A stretch of DNA of 64,000 nt from Vibrio chagasii (GTDB lineage Bacteria > Pseudomonadota > Gammaproteobacteria > Enterobacterales > Vibrionaceae): assembly GCA_041879415.1 (NCBI GenBank), contig CP090851.1, positions 868,001 through 932,000 on the forward strand. The letters are read 5' to 3'. This document shows positions 35,497 through 43,783 of the stretch, in pieces. A program made the translations under genes and the position numbers. Under the pieces are notes generated by a model, which was given only the letters and a program-made list of their open reading frames with translations, was not told the DNA's origin and made no database searches. The number at the start of each line of letters is the position of its first letter. The first letter of the stretch is position 1.

Positions 35497-37035
35497 ATGT
35501 TAGCGAAATACTTCTGTGGATTATTGCTGCTAGTTTCCATGAACACATGGAGCTATACGAGTTCTGAGGAGCGTCGGTTTATTCCGGCAGATTCAGAGCT
35601 CTCTTTCATGCTTATCTATCCCGAACTCACCCAGAGTATTTATCAAGACACCTCATTTCCATTCTTGTGGGACTCTCCAGAGCTTGTTAAAGCGTTTGAA
35701 TTCCAGTTATCGCTGATTGAGCAAGCGAAGATGGCACCGCTTTTCGAACGACAGCTCAAACAGATTCGTCAGTACCAATCTCGCCAGCAGTGGCAAGAGT
35801 TAGACATACTGCTCACCGACACCTTCATCTACTATCTGAGCTACGTTGAGAATGCGCCAATCATAGGTAAGGAGTGGTATTTCTCTGGGCAGCTGCACTC
35901 TAAATTGCCCGCGCCTTCACCTCATATTGTTATGAGACTTAAAAGCAGCGTCGCCAATGATTACTTATTGGAGATGGTGTTGTCTTACGCGCCACCGGTT
36001 GGCGATTTTGACCAATTCAAAGCAACCTATTCTGTTTTAAACACGGCATCTGAGCTTGGTATTGAACGTTACCACCAGAAAGGCCTAAAACGCTTGGGAG
36101 ATAAGCTTTCAGACAAAGCAACGCTGGTCGAGCGCATTGCATTGGTTGGCGTAGATACTTCAATGATCGCTGTCGACTCCCCTCGGTTTGATCGAGACTT
36201 GCAAATCGCGACCAAAGCTTTTCAACGCATGCATGGGATTACCGCGGACGGGATTATCGGACCAGACACGATCAAGTGGATCAACATGGGCTTTGATGAT
36301 CGACTCACTTCCCTGGCATTGAACGCCGAGCGTGCCCGTTTATGGCCAAGAAATAGAGATTCACTGATTGTGGTGAATGTACCTAGTTTTGATATGAAGT
36401 ACTGGGAAGACGGGGAAGAGGTTTTCGAGTCTAAAGTCGTGGTCGGAAGAAAATCGAGAAAAACGCCACTCTTAGAGATAAAACTTGATTCGGTTATCTT
36501 AAACCCGACTTGGAATGTGCCATGGAAAATCATGGTTAAAGATATCTTGCCAAAAGTAAAAGCCGACGAGAGCTATCTTGAAACACACAATTTTCAAGTG
36601 ATCGATGGTTGGCGTTCGATGGAAACCGTCGACACTACCGAGATTGATTGGCAGACAATCAACTTCAACTCTTTCCCTTATCGAATGCGCCAACAAGCAG
36701 GCTCTAGCAATGCATTAGGTTTGTACAAGTTCAATACACCCAACAAGCGAGCCATCTATCTCCATGACACCCCAAGTAAAAGCTTGTTTAACGATGACTT
36801 CCGCGCCTATAGCTCAGGTTGCATTCGTGTTGAGCATGCCGAGGAACTCGCGGAGTTGTTATTTGCGACTAAGGTAAAGAAAGTACCCAATCAGGATGAT
36901 GAACTTGCTCCCAATACAAAGGTTCGACTCAAGAAGCGAATTCCGGTACACATTATTTACCAAACTGTGTTGTTTGAAGAAGAGGGCATACAGTACCGTG
37001 GCGACATTTATCAATACGATAAACAGGGTGGCTAA
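35497..37035 (+). CDS. ldtD: L,D-transpeptidase, YcbB/LdtD type
   Basis: The protein is about 512 residues from the ATG at 35497, where GGTGGAG sits five bases upstream; an earlier in-frame ATG lies at 35476. It has a signal peptide, a peptidoglycan-binding segment (FQRMHGITADGIIGPDTIKWI) and a YkuD catalytic domain with the motif YSSGCIRVEHAEELAELL. The cysteine forms 3-3 cross-links between diaminopimelate residues in murein. It is followed by mepK and ycbL homologues in the same order as E. coli ycbB-ycbK-ycbL. Confidence 0.92.
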   Translation: MLAKYFCGLLLLVSMNTWSYTSSEERRFIPADSELSFMLIYPELTQSIYQDTSFPFLWDSPELVKAFEFQLSLIEQAKMAPLFERQLKQIRQYQSRQQWQELDILLTDTFIYYLSYVENAPIIGKEWYFSGQLHSKLPAPSPHIVMRLKSSVANDYLLEMVLSYAPPVGDFDQFKATYSVLNTASELGIERYHQKGLKRLGDKLSDKATLVERIALVGVDTSMIAVDSPRFDRDLQIATKAFQRMHGITADGIIGPDTIKWINMGFDDRLTSLALNAERARLWPRNRDSLIVVNVPSFDMKYWEDGEEVFESKVVVGRKSRKTPLLEIKLDSVILNPTWNVPWKIMVKDILPKVKADESYLETHNFQVIDGWRSMETVDTTEIDWQTINFNSFPYRMRQQAGSSNALGLYKFNTPNKRAIYLHDTPSKSLFNDDFRAYSSGCIRVEHAEELAELLFATKVKKVPNQDDELAPNTKVRLKKRIPVHIIYQTVLFEEEGIQYRGDIYQYDKQGG

Positions 37036-37123
37036 TGGCAGATATGCATAGAATGGTGATCTTGACCAAAAAATGACAACTAACCTTCTATTGATAAAAT
37101 TATAATGAGTATCAATAACTAAC

Positions 37124-37163
37124 CGTGCAAAGGTTACAAATACTAACGTTTTGCACGTTTTTT
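37124..37163 (+). terminator. intrinsic terminator after ldtD
   Basis: CGTGCAAA pairs with TTTGCACG and inner GGTTA with TAACG, followed by six Ts. It separates ldtD from mepK, so mepK needs its own promoter or read-through. Confidence 0.75.
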
Positions 37164-37234
37164 GTGCGTTGACGCAGCAATTTCCATTATGTATCGTGCG
37201 TTTTTTGTTCGATCTAATGGGGTTTTCTTGCTGT

Positions 37235-37783
37235 ATGTCTCAAAGTTTATTTTCACGCCGTCAGTTCCTGACTTACGCTGGTGGTACTGCTGTTGTTGCC
37301 TCACTTACTCCTTCTATTGCCTTTGCTTCATACCCTGATCAACCAAGAACGATTAGCATGAACAACCTCCACACCGGTGAAAGGTTAGAGAGCTGCTATT
37401 TCGATGGTACTAACTATGTTGGTGATGAGATGGCGCGCCTTAGCAAACTATGTCGTGACTTCCGCCGTAACGAAATACACCCAATGGATAAAAACCTTTT
37501 TGATCAAATCACTCAGATTCAAAATATCTTAGGTATTCAAAAAGAAGTTCAGATCATCTCTGGCTATCGCTCTCCAGCAACCAACGAAGCATTACGCTCT
37601 AAGTCGAGCGGTGTCGCTAAAAAGAGCTACCACATGCTTGGTAAAGCGATCGATTTCCGTATTGATGGTGTTGATTTGAAAGAGTTGAGAGACGTAGCAA
37701 GAAGCCTACAAGCGGGTGGAGTGGGTTACTATGCTCGTAGCAACTTCATCCACATTGATACTGGCCCTGTGCGAACTTGGTAG
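37235..37783 (+). CDS. mepK: murein DD-endopeptidase MepK-like (DUF882)
   Basis: The protein is 182 residues from the ATG at 37235, the same length as E. coli YcbK/MepK. It has a Tat-type signal (FSRRQFLTYAGG) and the peptidase M15/DUF882 domain with zinc-ligand segments SGYRSPATNEALR, SYHMLGKAIDFR and a C-terminal FIHIDTGPVRTW. It cleaves murein cross-links, including the 3-3 links made by LdtD, which makes the pairing functional. The open frame reaching back to 37151 is not used. Confidence 0.92.
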   Translation: MSQSLFSRRQFLTYAGGTAVVASLTPSIAFASYPDQPRTISMNNLHTGERLESCYFDGTNYVGDEMARLSKLCRDFRRNEIHPMDKNLFDQITQIQNILGIQKEVQIISGYRSPATNEALRSKSSGVAKKSYHMLGKAIDFRIDGVDLKELRDVARSLQAGGVGYYARSNFIHIDTGPVRTW

Positions 37784-37883
37784 AGCAAGACTCAATGGGT
37801 GAGCAAAGCGGTAGGTACTTGTCAAAGTAGAGATCCAATGTCATAGTTTGCCCAAATTTCAGTTTGCCCTCTAAGGTTTGTAT

Positions 37884-38537
37884 ATGTCTCTTAAGTATCA
37901 AGTTGTACCTGTTACCTCTTTCGCTCAAAACTGCTCGATTGTGTGGTGTGATGAAACCATGGAAGGCATCGTTGTTGATCCAGGTGGTGACATTCAACAG
38001 CTGGCTGCAATCATCGAAGAGCTGGGCGTTAAGGTAGTGAACTTGGTGCTGACTCATGGTCACTTAGATCATGTGGGTGGTACGGTACCACTTTCTGAGA
38101 TGCTGAAGGTAGAGATTGTTGGCCCACATAAGGCAGATAACTTCTGGCTACAAGGCCTAGAGAATCAAAGCCAAATGTTCGGTTTTCCACTGTGTAAAGC
38201 GTTTGAACCAAATACTTGGTTAGAAGAGGGCGACAAAGTAACGTTTGGTAACCAAGTCATCGATGTGATTCACACTCCGGGCCACACACCAGGCCACGTT
38301 GTACTGTTTAGCGAGCAAGCTCGTTTAGCGTTTGTTGGTGATGTACTGTTTAATGGTGCCATTGGTCGTACTGACTTCCCACAAGGCGATTTCAACACGC
38401 TTATCACATCGATCAAGACCAAGCTTTGGCCACTAGGCAGCGATGTAACCTTCGTTCCTGGCCATGGTCCTGAATCAACATTCGGTCGTGAGCGTGCATC
38501 AAACCCATTCGTAGCCGATGAGATGCCTTTATACTAA
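37884..38537 (+). CDS. ycbL: MBL-fold hydrolase YcbL
   Basis: The protein is about 217 residues from the ATG at 37884, with TAAGG seven bases upstream. The metallo-beta-lactamase motif THGHLDHVGG, plus HTPGHTPGHVV and a C-terminal PGHGPESTF, make it a glyoxalase II-like metal hydrolase. E. coli YcbL sits beside ycbK as here. The natural substrate is unproven. It has no signal peptide, so it is cytosolic. Confidence 0.9.
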   Translation: MSLKYQVVPVTSFAQNCSIVWCDETMEGIVVDPGGDIQQLAAIIEELGVKVVNLVLTHGHLDHVGGTVPLSEMLKVEIVGPHKADNFWLQGLENQSQMFGFPLCKAFEPNTWLEEGDKVTFGNQVIDVIHTPGHTPGHVVLFSEQARLAFVGDVLFNGAIGRTDFPQGDFNTLITSIKTKLWPLGSDVTFVPGHGPESTFGRERASNPFVADEMPLY

Positions 38538-38570
38538 GTCTGTCATAGCGCATCAGAGCGATTGAAAATG

Positions 38571-38608
38571 AAGCTTAGCTTTTCTTCTGAAAGCTAAGCT
38601 TTTTTTAT
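38571..38608 (+). terminator. intrinsic terminator after ycbL
   Basis: AAGCTTAGCTTT pairs with AAAGCTAAGCTT around a seven-base loop and ends in seven Ts. Confidence 0.9.
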
Positions 38609-38657
38609 GGTTCATCGTGGGTTAGCTTGCGGGTTTACTTTCTAAGCCTTTTGGGGG

Positions 38658-39458
38658 TTAATCAGAAACACGCTCGGCAGCGGCTAGGTAGCGCCGAGCC
38701 AAGCCTACAAACTCTTCCCCACTAATATTTAGGTCATTGGTTGATATAAAGATATCGTAGCCGTGAAAACCTCGCTGATATTTCATTCTGTTAGCGAGCA
38801 TCGCCTGTAGTCCAGAATAATCTTTGATGACGGCTTTCTCGTCATTTGATGCTTTAGAGGGTTTAGATGCTGCTTGTGTTTGGTTGTCACTGAAATAGCG
38901 CTCTTCAGTGTTTTCTGATTCTTTAAATTTACTTAGCTCTACACAGCCGGCTTCGGTACAGCGAGTGTGGTAGTGCGAAGAGTCGAGAACCATGTCTTCA
39001 AAGTTCGACTCCTTACCCGCTTGTTTGGCTCCCAAGTACAAAAGTGCGCGCTGGCTGAGCAGTAATTCGCAGGTGATTTTAGGGCATATGGAATCCAAGT
39101 AGGGTGAGTAATCTTTGACCTTAATACCGATCCAAGGAAGAGGTTGATGCCAGCCATCTTGTTCATAAGTACACAAGCCGATTTTTTGGATATTGCTCCA
39201 TTTTAAAACCCATCCACCTTTATAAAAGTGCTGCTGAAAATGTGTTGGAGTGAGTGTGAACATCACTCGGCTGCGTAGCATTAAATAATAGCCTGCTCCA
39301 AGCAACGTAATAATGCAAAAAGCGCCTACGATCAGTAACTTTGGATTATCGCTATAGAGTGCAATGATGAAGCAAATAAAGCCCAAAATAACAGCTAGAA
39401 TACGGTATGCTCGAGTGAACGAAGGCAAAGAGAAATTAGTGAGATGACGAGTGTCCAT
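38658..39458 (-). CDS. DUF2982 membrane protein
   Basis: The protein is about 266 residues from the ATG at 39458 (a GTG lies four codons earlier). It has two N-terminal membrane helices (about residues 18-57) and a cytosolic domain matching DUF2982, with VLKWSNIQKIGLCTYEQ and GLARRYLAAAERVSD. The family is largely confined to Vibrio and relatives and has no known role. It is transcribed alone. Confidence 0.78.
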   Translation of the reverse strand: MDTRHLTNFSLPSFTRAYRILAVILGFICFIIALYSDNPKLLIVGAFCIITLLGAGYYLMLRSRVMFTLTPTHFQQHFYKGGWVLKWSNIQKIGLCTYEQDGWHQPLPWIGIKVKDYSPYLDSICPKITCELLLSQRALLYLGAKQAGKESNFEDMVLDSSHYHTRCTEAGCVELSKFKESENTEERYFSDNQTQAASKPSKASNDEKAVIKDYSGLQAMLANRMKYQRGFHGYDIFISTNDLNISGEEFVGLARRYLAAAERVSD

Positions 39459-39678
39459 AGGCAACACCAAGTTTTCATATTTTTGTCTGGATGGATAACC
39501 AGTGTATATGACCCTGAATTGATAAGTCGATGTTTAAATAATAGACGCTAGTAGACAATATCGGTATTTTTCGTCGACTTTCGGCGCTTCACTCTACAAA
39601 TAGCTCCTGTTTTTTGGTATAAATCGCGCTTCAAATTTTCACCACTGCGAAAAGAGCAGTGAACTGGAGAAATATTCA

Positions 39679-40071
39679 ATGAGACTTGCTCATAAGCGTA
39701 AGGTGCAGGCTAAACTGCAGAAACGCACTAAAGCGGCTGTAGTTAAAGCAGTGGCAACGCCGAAAAAAGCGAAGCCTGTCGCAGAGAAAGTTGTAGCAGA
39801 AAAAACTGTAGCAGCAAAACCAGCGGTAGAGAAAACAGTAGCAGCAACTAAAGAAGTTGCAGTAGCACTGACTCCTAAGCAACAACAAGTTCTAGACATC
39901 GTTGTTAGCAATGCTGAAGGCATTAACCCTAAAGGTATCGGCCTAGCAGCTGGTCAAGAAGACGCGAAAGCAGCTTCATGGGCAACAGGCGCATTGAAAA
40001 AACTTCTTGAAGAAAACCTAGTAGCGAAAGAGCAGCTAGCAGGTAACAAGGTTATCTACAAAGCTATCTAA
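39679..40071 (+). CDS. histone-H1-like winged-helix protein
   Basis: The 130-residue protein has a basic, Ala/Lys/Val-rich N-terminal half (about residues 1-62) with repeats such as VAEK and VAAK, like eukaryotic H1 tails and bacterial H1-like proteins. The C-terminal half is a winged-helix-like domain, ALTPKQQQVLDIV through KLLEENLVAKEQ. Vibrio homologues are often annotated as MarR-like regulators. Nucleoid binding is inferred from composition only. CTGGAG lies upstream and a strong terminator follows. Confidence 0.85.
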   Translation: MRLAHKRKVQAKLQKRTKAAVVKAVATPKKAKPVAEKVVAEKTVAAKPAVEKTVAATKEVAVALTPKQQQVLDIVVSNAEGINPKGIGLAAGQEDAKAASWATGALKKLLEENLVAKEQLAGNKVIYKAI

Positions 40072-40105
40072 TCCCATGGGATGATATTCGCTTCGTTAAG
40101 TTTTT

Positions 40106-40130
40106 AAGCCTCGATTATCGAGGCTTTTTT
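40106..40130 (+). terminator. intrinsic terminator after the H1-like gene
   Basis: AGCCTCGA pairs with TCGAGGCT around a three-base loop and is followed by TTTTT. Confidence 0.85.
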
Positions 40131-40574
40131 ATATCTGCAACACAAGGCTCGCTCCTATATTCCTTCCAAAATTCTTGTTCGCTTGTTTAGTTTGACGTCT
40201 GGTTTAGCCTCTCATCAGTAAGCACCAAAGTAGGGCGAATCTCGAACAAAACACCGATAATTTCCCCCGAAACTAAAGCGATGAATAGAGCTTCATCACG
40301 AAATAGCAAACAATTGTTAATACAGCTTCATTGTAACTACTTAGGTATTTATCAATAAACATTGTTCGTGTGAATAGTCTTAGTCCTTTAAAACTGGCAC
40401 TGGTCATTTAACTCCTACGTAGTTCTACTTAGTTCTTTGGTCTAATACGTATCTTTGTGCGGAGTATTCGTGCGTGCTCTCCCTGATATCTTGTTGCCTC
40501 ATCGCGGTGCACTCTTATGTTGAATCATAAAAAATGCTCAAAGAAAGAGTGTTAACCCAACAAAGGACGTGAAC
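40131..40574. other. 444-bp region upstream of the TRAP operon
   Basis: No gene is seen. At 40415-40434 two adjacent 10-bp direct repeats, CTACGTAGTT and CTACTTAGTT, differ at one base and suit a protein binding once per helical turn. A third, poorer unit (CTTTGGTCTA) follows. The long leader fits a regulated promoter for the transporter genes. Confidence 0.4.
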
Positions 40575-41669
40575 ATGAGTCTCATTTCTAACTCCCTCAC
40601 ACGAGTTTTTAAAAACGTAGCGGTAACCGCTGCGGCTTGTTTAGCTTTAGTCGCTACTGGTGCAACAGCTGCGGATAAGGTTTACCGTTTGAAACTTGCT
40701 GAAACGTGGGGACCAAACTTCCCAGTTTTCGGTGACGCTACGAAGAATATGGCGGCGATGGCTGAGAAAATGTCGAATGGTCGACTGCAAATCAGAATCG
40801 ATTCAGCGAATAAACACAAAGCCCCTCTAGGCGTTTTTGACATGGTTAAGTCTGGTCAATACGACATGGGTCACTCAGGCTCTTACTACTGGAAAGGTAA
40901 AGTTCCAAACACTCTTTACTTCACTTCTATGCCTTTCGGTATGACGCCAGCAGAACAATACGCATGGTTCTACCACGGTGGCGGTATGGAGTTGATGGAG
41001 CAGGTTTACTCTCCACATAACTTGATGTCGTTCCCTGGTGGTAACACGGACATTCAAATGGGTGGTTGGTTTCAAAAAGAGATCAACAGTGTTGAAGATC
41101 TACAAGGTCTGAAAATGCGAATCCCTGGTTTTGCGGGTGAAATCCTAGCAGAGCTTGGCGCTAAACCGACCAACATTGCCCCAGGTGAGCTTTACACATC
41201 TCTAGAGCGTCGCACGATTGATGCGCTAGAGTGGGTAGGCCCTTCACTGGATCTGCGAATGGGTTTCCACAAAATCGCGCCTTACTACTACACAGGTTGG
41301 CACGAGCCGGGTTCAGAGCTTCAATTCCTAGTGAACAAACGCACTTGGAACAAGCTTCCTGAAGATCTACAAGAAATCCTGCGTGTTGCAATGCGTACAG
41401 CGGCTTACGACATGTACACACAAGCAACGCACGAAAGTGGTAAGAACTGGGTTTCTATGAAAACTGAGTACCCAGATGTACAAGTGAAAGACTTCCCGCC
41501 AGAGGTTATGTCTGCAATGAAAGAAGCGAACGACCGTCTACTTGCTGCCCATGCTGAGAAAGATGAGCTAGCAAAAGAGATTCAAGCTTCACAAGCTGCT
41601 TACCTAGAGCAAGTACGTTCATGGACGGATATTTCACACAGAGCTTATCTAAATAGCCAAGCGAAATAA
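40575..41669 (+). CDS. TRAP transporter substrate-binding protein, TakP-like
   Basis: The protein is about 364 residues from the ATG at 40575, with AAGGA seven bases upstream, and has a signal peptide ending ATAADK. The DctP-family motifs MGHSGSYYWKGK, QMGGWFQKEI, LKMRIPGFAGE (arginine contact to the ligand carboxylate) and EWVGPSLDLR follow the TakP pattern. TakP proteins bind 2-oxo acids rather than succinate, so a keto or hydroxy acid ligand is likely. It leads a complete P-Q-M operon followed by a two-component system. Confidence 0.92.
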   Translation: MSLISNSLTRVFKNVAVTAAACLALVATGATAADKVYRLKLAETWGPNFPVFGDATKNMAAMAEKMSNGRLQIRIDSANKHKAPLGVFDMVKSGQYDMGHSGSYYWKGKVPNTLYFTSMPFGMTPAEQYAWFYHGGGMELMEQVYSPHNLMSFPGGNTDIQMGGWFQKEINSVEDLQGLKMRIPGFAGEILAELGAKPTNIAPGELYTSLERRTIDALEWVGPSLDLRMGFHKIAPYYYTGWHEPGSELQFLVNKRTWNKLPEDLQEILRVAMRTAAYDMYTQATHESGKNWVSMKTEYPDVQVKDFPPEVMSAMKEANDRLLAAHAEKDELAKEIQASQAAYLEQVRSWTDISHRAYLNSQAK

Positions 41670-41855
41670 TCGCCCCTTGTAGAACTAAATTTAAATGAAC
41701 CCAAAGCTTTTCTTATTAAGTATTTATGAGTGAATAAGCCGAGGGTTCATTTAAAAAATAATAACTAACCTGTATTACGCTCAAGAACCTTTTCTACGTC
41801 CTACAGCTTGTTAATTCAGCTGCACGATGTCTTTTCAAATTCCATGGAGTCGGGA

Positions 41856-42386
41856 ATGCGAAGTCTAATTTATATTGAACGCATATTTAATCGTATCGGT
41901 GATGCACTGGGATGGCTTTCCAGTATGTTGTTTATTTTACTTATCGCCAACGTCGTGTATGACGTTGTCATGAGATATGCATTCAACGATGTCTCAATTG
42001 CCTTTCAAGAGATGGAGTGGCATCTGTTCTCTGCTGTTTTCCTATTAGGTGTGCCATATGCCATCAAAGCGGGTGGCCATGTTCGAGTCGATGTGTTCTA
42101 CGAGCAACTGAGCTTCAAAGCACAAGCCATTATTGACCTGCTAGGTACGCTTATATTTCTTCTTCCTTTTTGTTTACTCGTCGCTTGGTTCGGTATTGAT
42201 GTTGCCAAAGAGAGTTATGAACTGGGTGAAACCTCAGGCGATCCCGGTGGTTTGCCATATCGATGGATCATCAAAGCTATGATCCCGTTGTCGTTCTTCT
42301 TGATGGCATTGAGTGGCGTAGGTTTGATCCTGCACTCACTCAACAAGATTTTTAATCCGTACCTTATCCATGCAAATCATAAGTAG
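41856..42386 (+). CDS. TRAP transporter small permease (DctQ)
   Basis: The protein is about 176 residues from the ATG at 41856, which has GGAG six bases upstream; earlier in-frame starts at 41844 and 41808 are possible. Four membrane helices and the pattern YDVVMRYAFNDVSIAFQEMEW mark a DctQ. It pairs with the large permease encoded nine bases downstream. Confidence 0.9.
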   Translation: MRSLIYIERIFNRIGDALGWLSSMLFILLIANVVYDVVMRYAFNDVSIAFQEMEWHLFSAVFLLGVPYAIKAGGHVRVDVFYEQLSFKAQAIIDLLGTLIFLLPFCLLVAWFGIDVAKESYELGETSGDPGGLPYRWIIKAMIPLSFFLMALSGVGLILHSLNKIFNPYLIHANHK

Positions 42387-42395
42387 AGGCTAAAC

Positions 42396-43679
42396 ATGAT
42401 TGGAATAGTAATGTTTTTTGTAGCCTTGTTTGCACTATTACTTGGCTTCCCAGTTGCGTTTACCTTTGGTGGTATCGCCTTAATTTTTGGTGTGTGGGCA
42501 GAAGGCATAGAGATGTTTGCTTTCATGCCATATCGAATTCAATCGATCATGGAAAATACGGTACTGATGGCCGTTCCATTATTCGTTTTCATGGGGCTTG
42601 TTCTGCAAAAGACCAAACTTGCTGAACAGCTACTTGAGTCTATGGGCCGCTTGTTTGGTGGTGTGCGTGGTGGTATCGCGATTTCTACTGTACTAGTAGG
42701 TTCGTTACTTGCTGCTTCAACCGGCGTGGTTGGTGCTTCTGTTGTTGCGATGGGCCTTATCTCTTTGCCAGTAATGCTTAAGTACAATTACGACAAAGGC
42801 TTAGCCTGCGGTACCATTTGTGCTTCTGGTACCTTAGGTCAAATCATCCCACCATCTATTGTTTTGATTCTACTCGGTGATGTACTTGGTGTACCGGTTG
42901 GTGACTTGTTTCAGGCGGCTATCTGGCCGGGTGTGATGCTGGTGGGGGCGTACATTGTTTACATTTTAATATACGCAAAACTGCACCCTGAAGCCGCTCA
43001 ACCAATTGAACGTGACGATTCAATCAGCCGTAAACAAGAAGTGATTGATGCGCTTAAAGCGATTCTTCCGCCGCTCGCGTTAATCATAGTAGTACTGGGC
43101 TCTATCTTTGCGGGTGTGGCGACGCCAACAGAGTCTGCCGCATTAGGTGGCGCGGGTGCGATGATACTTGCATTGCTATACGGTCAGTTTAGTTGGTCAA
43201 TGGTATATGACGCCTCTAAAGAAACCGTAAAAGTAACAGCGATGGTTTTTGCCATCTTGCTGGGTGCGACCGCTTTCTCGATGGCGTTTACTTATACTGG
43301 CGGTGACTATCTGGTTGAAGAGTGGATGCTACAGCTTCCTGGTGAGAAGTGGGGCTTCCTGATCATTACCATGCTGGTTATTTTGATTCTGGGTTTCTTC
43401 ATCGACTTCGTAGAGATCTGTTTCATCATCGTGCCAATCTTAGCGCCTGTTGCTGAGTTAATGGGCATCAATATGACGTGGTTCGCTATCTTGATTGCAA
43501 TGAACCTACAAACCTCCTTCTTGACGCCACCATTTGGTTTTAGTTTGTTCTACCTAAAAGGCGTGGCACCAAAAGGCGTAACGACTAAAGACATCTACCG
43601 AGGTGTGATGCCTTTCATTGTGATTCAGATACTCGTACTTGGGTCACTTCTCGCGTTCCCTGCGTTTTATGGAATGTGA
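42396..43679 (+). CDS. TRAP transporter large permease (DctM)
   Basis: The 427-residue protein has about twelve helices and the DctM pattern, including GLISLPVMLKYNY, GTICASGTLGQIIPPS and PTESAALGGAG. It carries substrate with sodium across the inner membrane after delivery by the binding protein. AGAGG precedes the ATG at 42396. It ends the transporter operon. Confidence 0.94.
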   Translation: MIGIVMFFVALFALLLGFPVAFTFGGIALIFGVWAEGIEMFAFMPYRIQSIMENTVLMAVPLFVFMGLVLQKTKLAEQLLESMGRLFGGVRGGIAISTVLVGSLLAASTGVVGASVVAMGLISLPVMLKYNYDKGLACGTICASGTLGQIIPPSIVLILLGDVLGVPVGDLFQAAIWPGVMLVGAYIVYILIYAKLHPEAAQPIERDDSISRKQEVIDALKAILPPLALIIVVLGSIFAGVATPTESAALGGAGAMILALLYGQFSWSMVYDASKETVKVTAMVFAILLGATAFSMAFTYTGGDYLVEEWMLQLPGEKWGFLIITMLVILILGFFIDFVEICFIIVPILAPVAELMGINMTWFAILIAMNLQTSFLTPPFGFSLFYLKGVAPKGVTTKDIYRGVMPFIVIQILVLGSLLAFPAFYGM

Positions 43680-43736
43680 GTGACGCCAAGAATGTGAACG
43701 ATATGTTTCAACGGCTATCTATAAATTGCTAAAATA

Positions 43737-43769
43737 AAACGGCTTATTGATGTTCAATAAGCCGTTTTT
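43737..43769 (+). terminator. terminator between dctM and the sensor kinase
   Basis: AACGGCTTATTGA pairs with TCAATAAGCCGTT and is followed by TTTTC, only 15 bp before the kinase start, so it may act as a partial terminator that lowers kinase expression relative to the transporter. Confidence 0.75.
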
Positions 43770-43783
43770 CGTGAGGAAAAGGA

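Noticed and set aside
37101..37119. AT-rich Fur-like match upstream of mepK
   Set aside because: Only 14 of 19 positions match, the stretch is AT-rich and a strong terminator lies between it and mepK, so it is not counted as a site.
39676..39923. Minus-strand frames opposite the H1-like gene
   Set aside because: They are cysteine- or alanine-rich shadows of the lysine-rich repeat codons on the plus strand.
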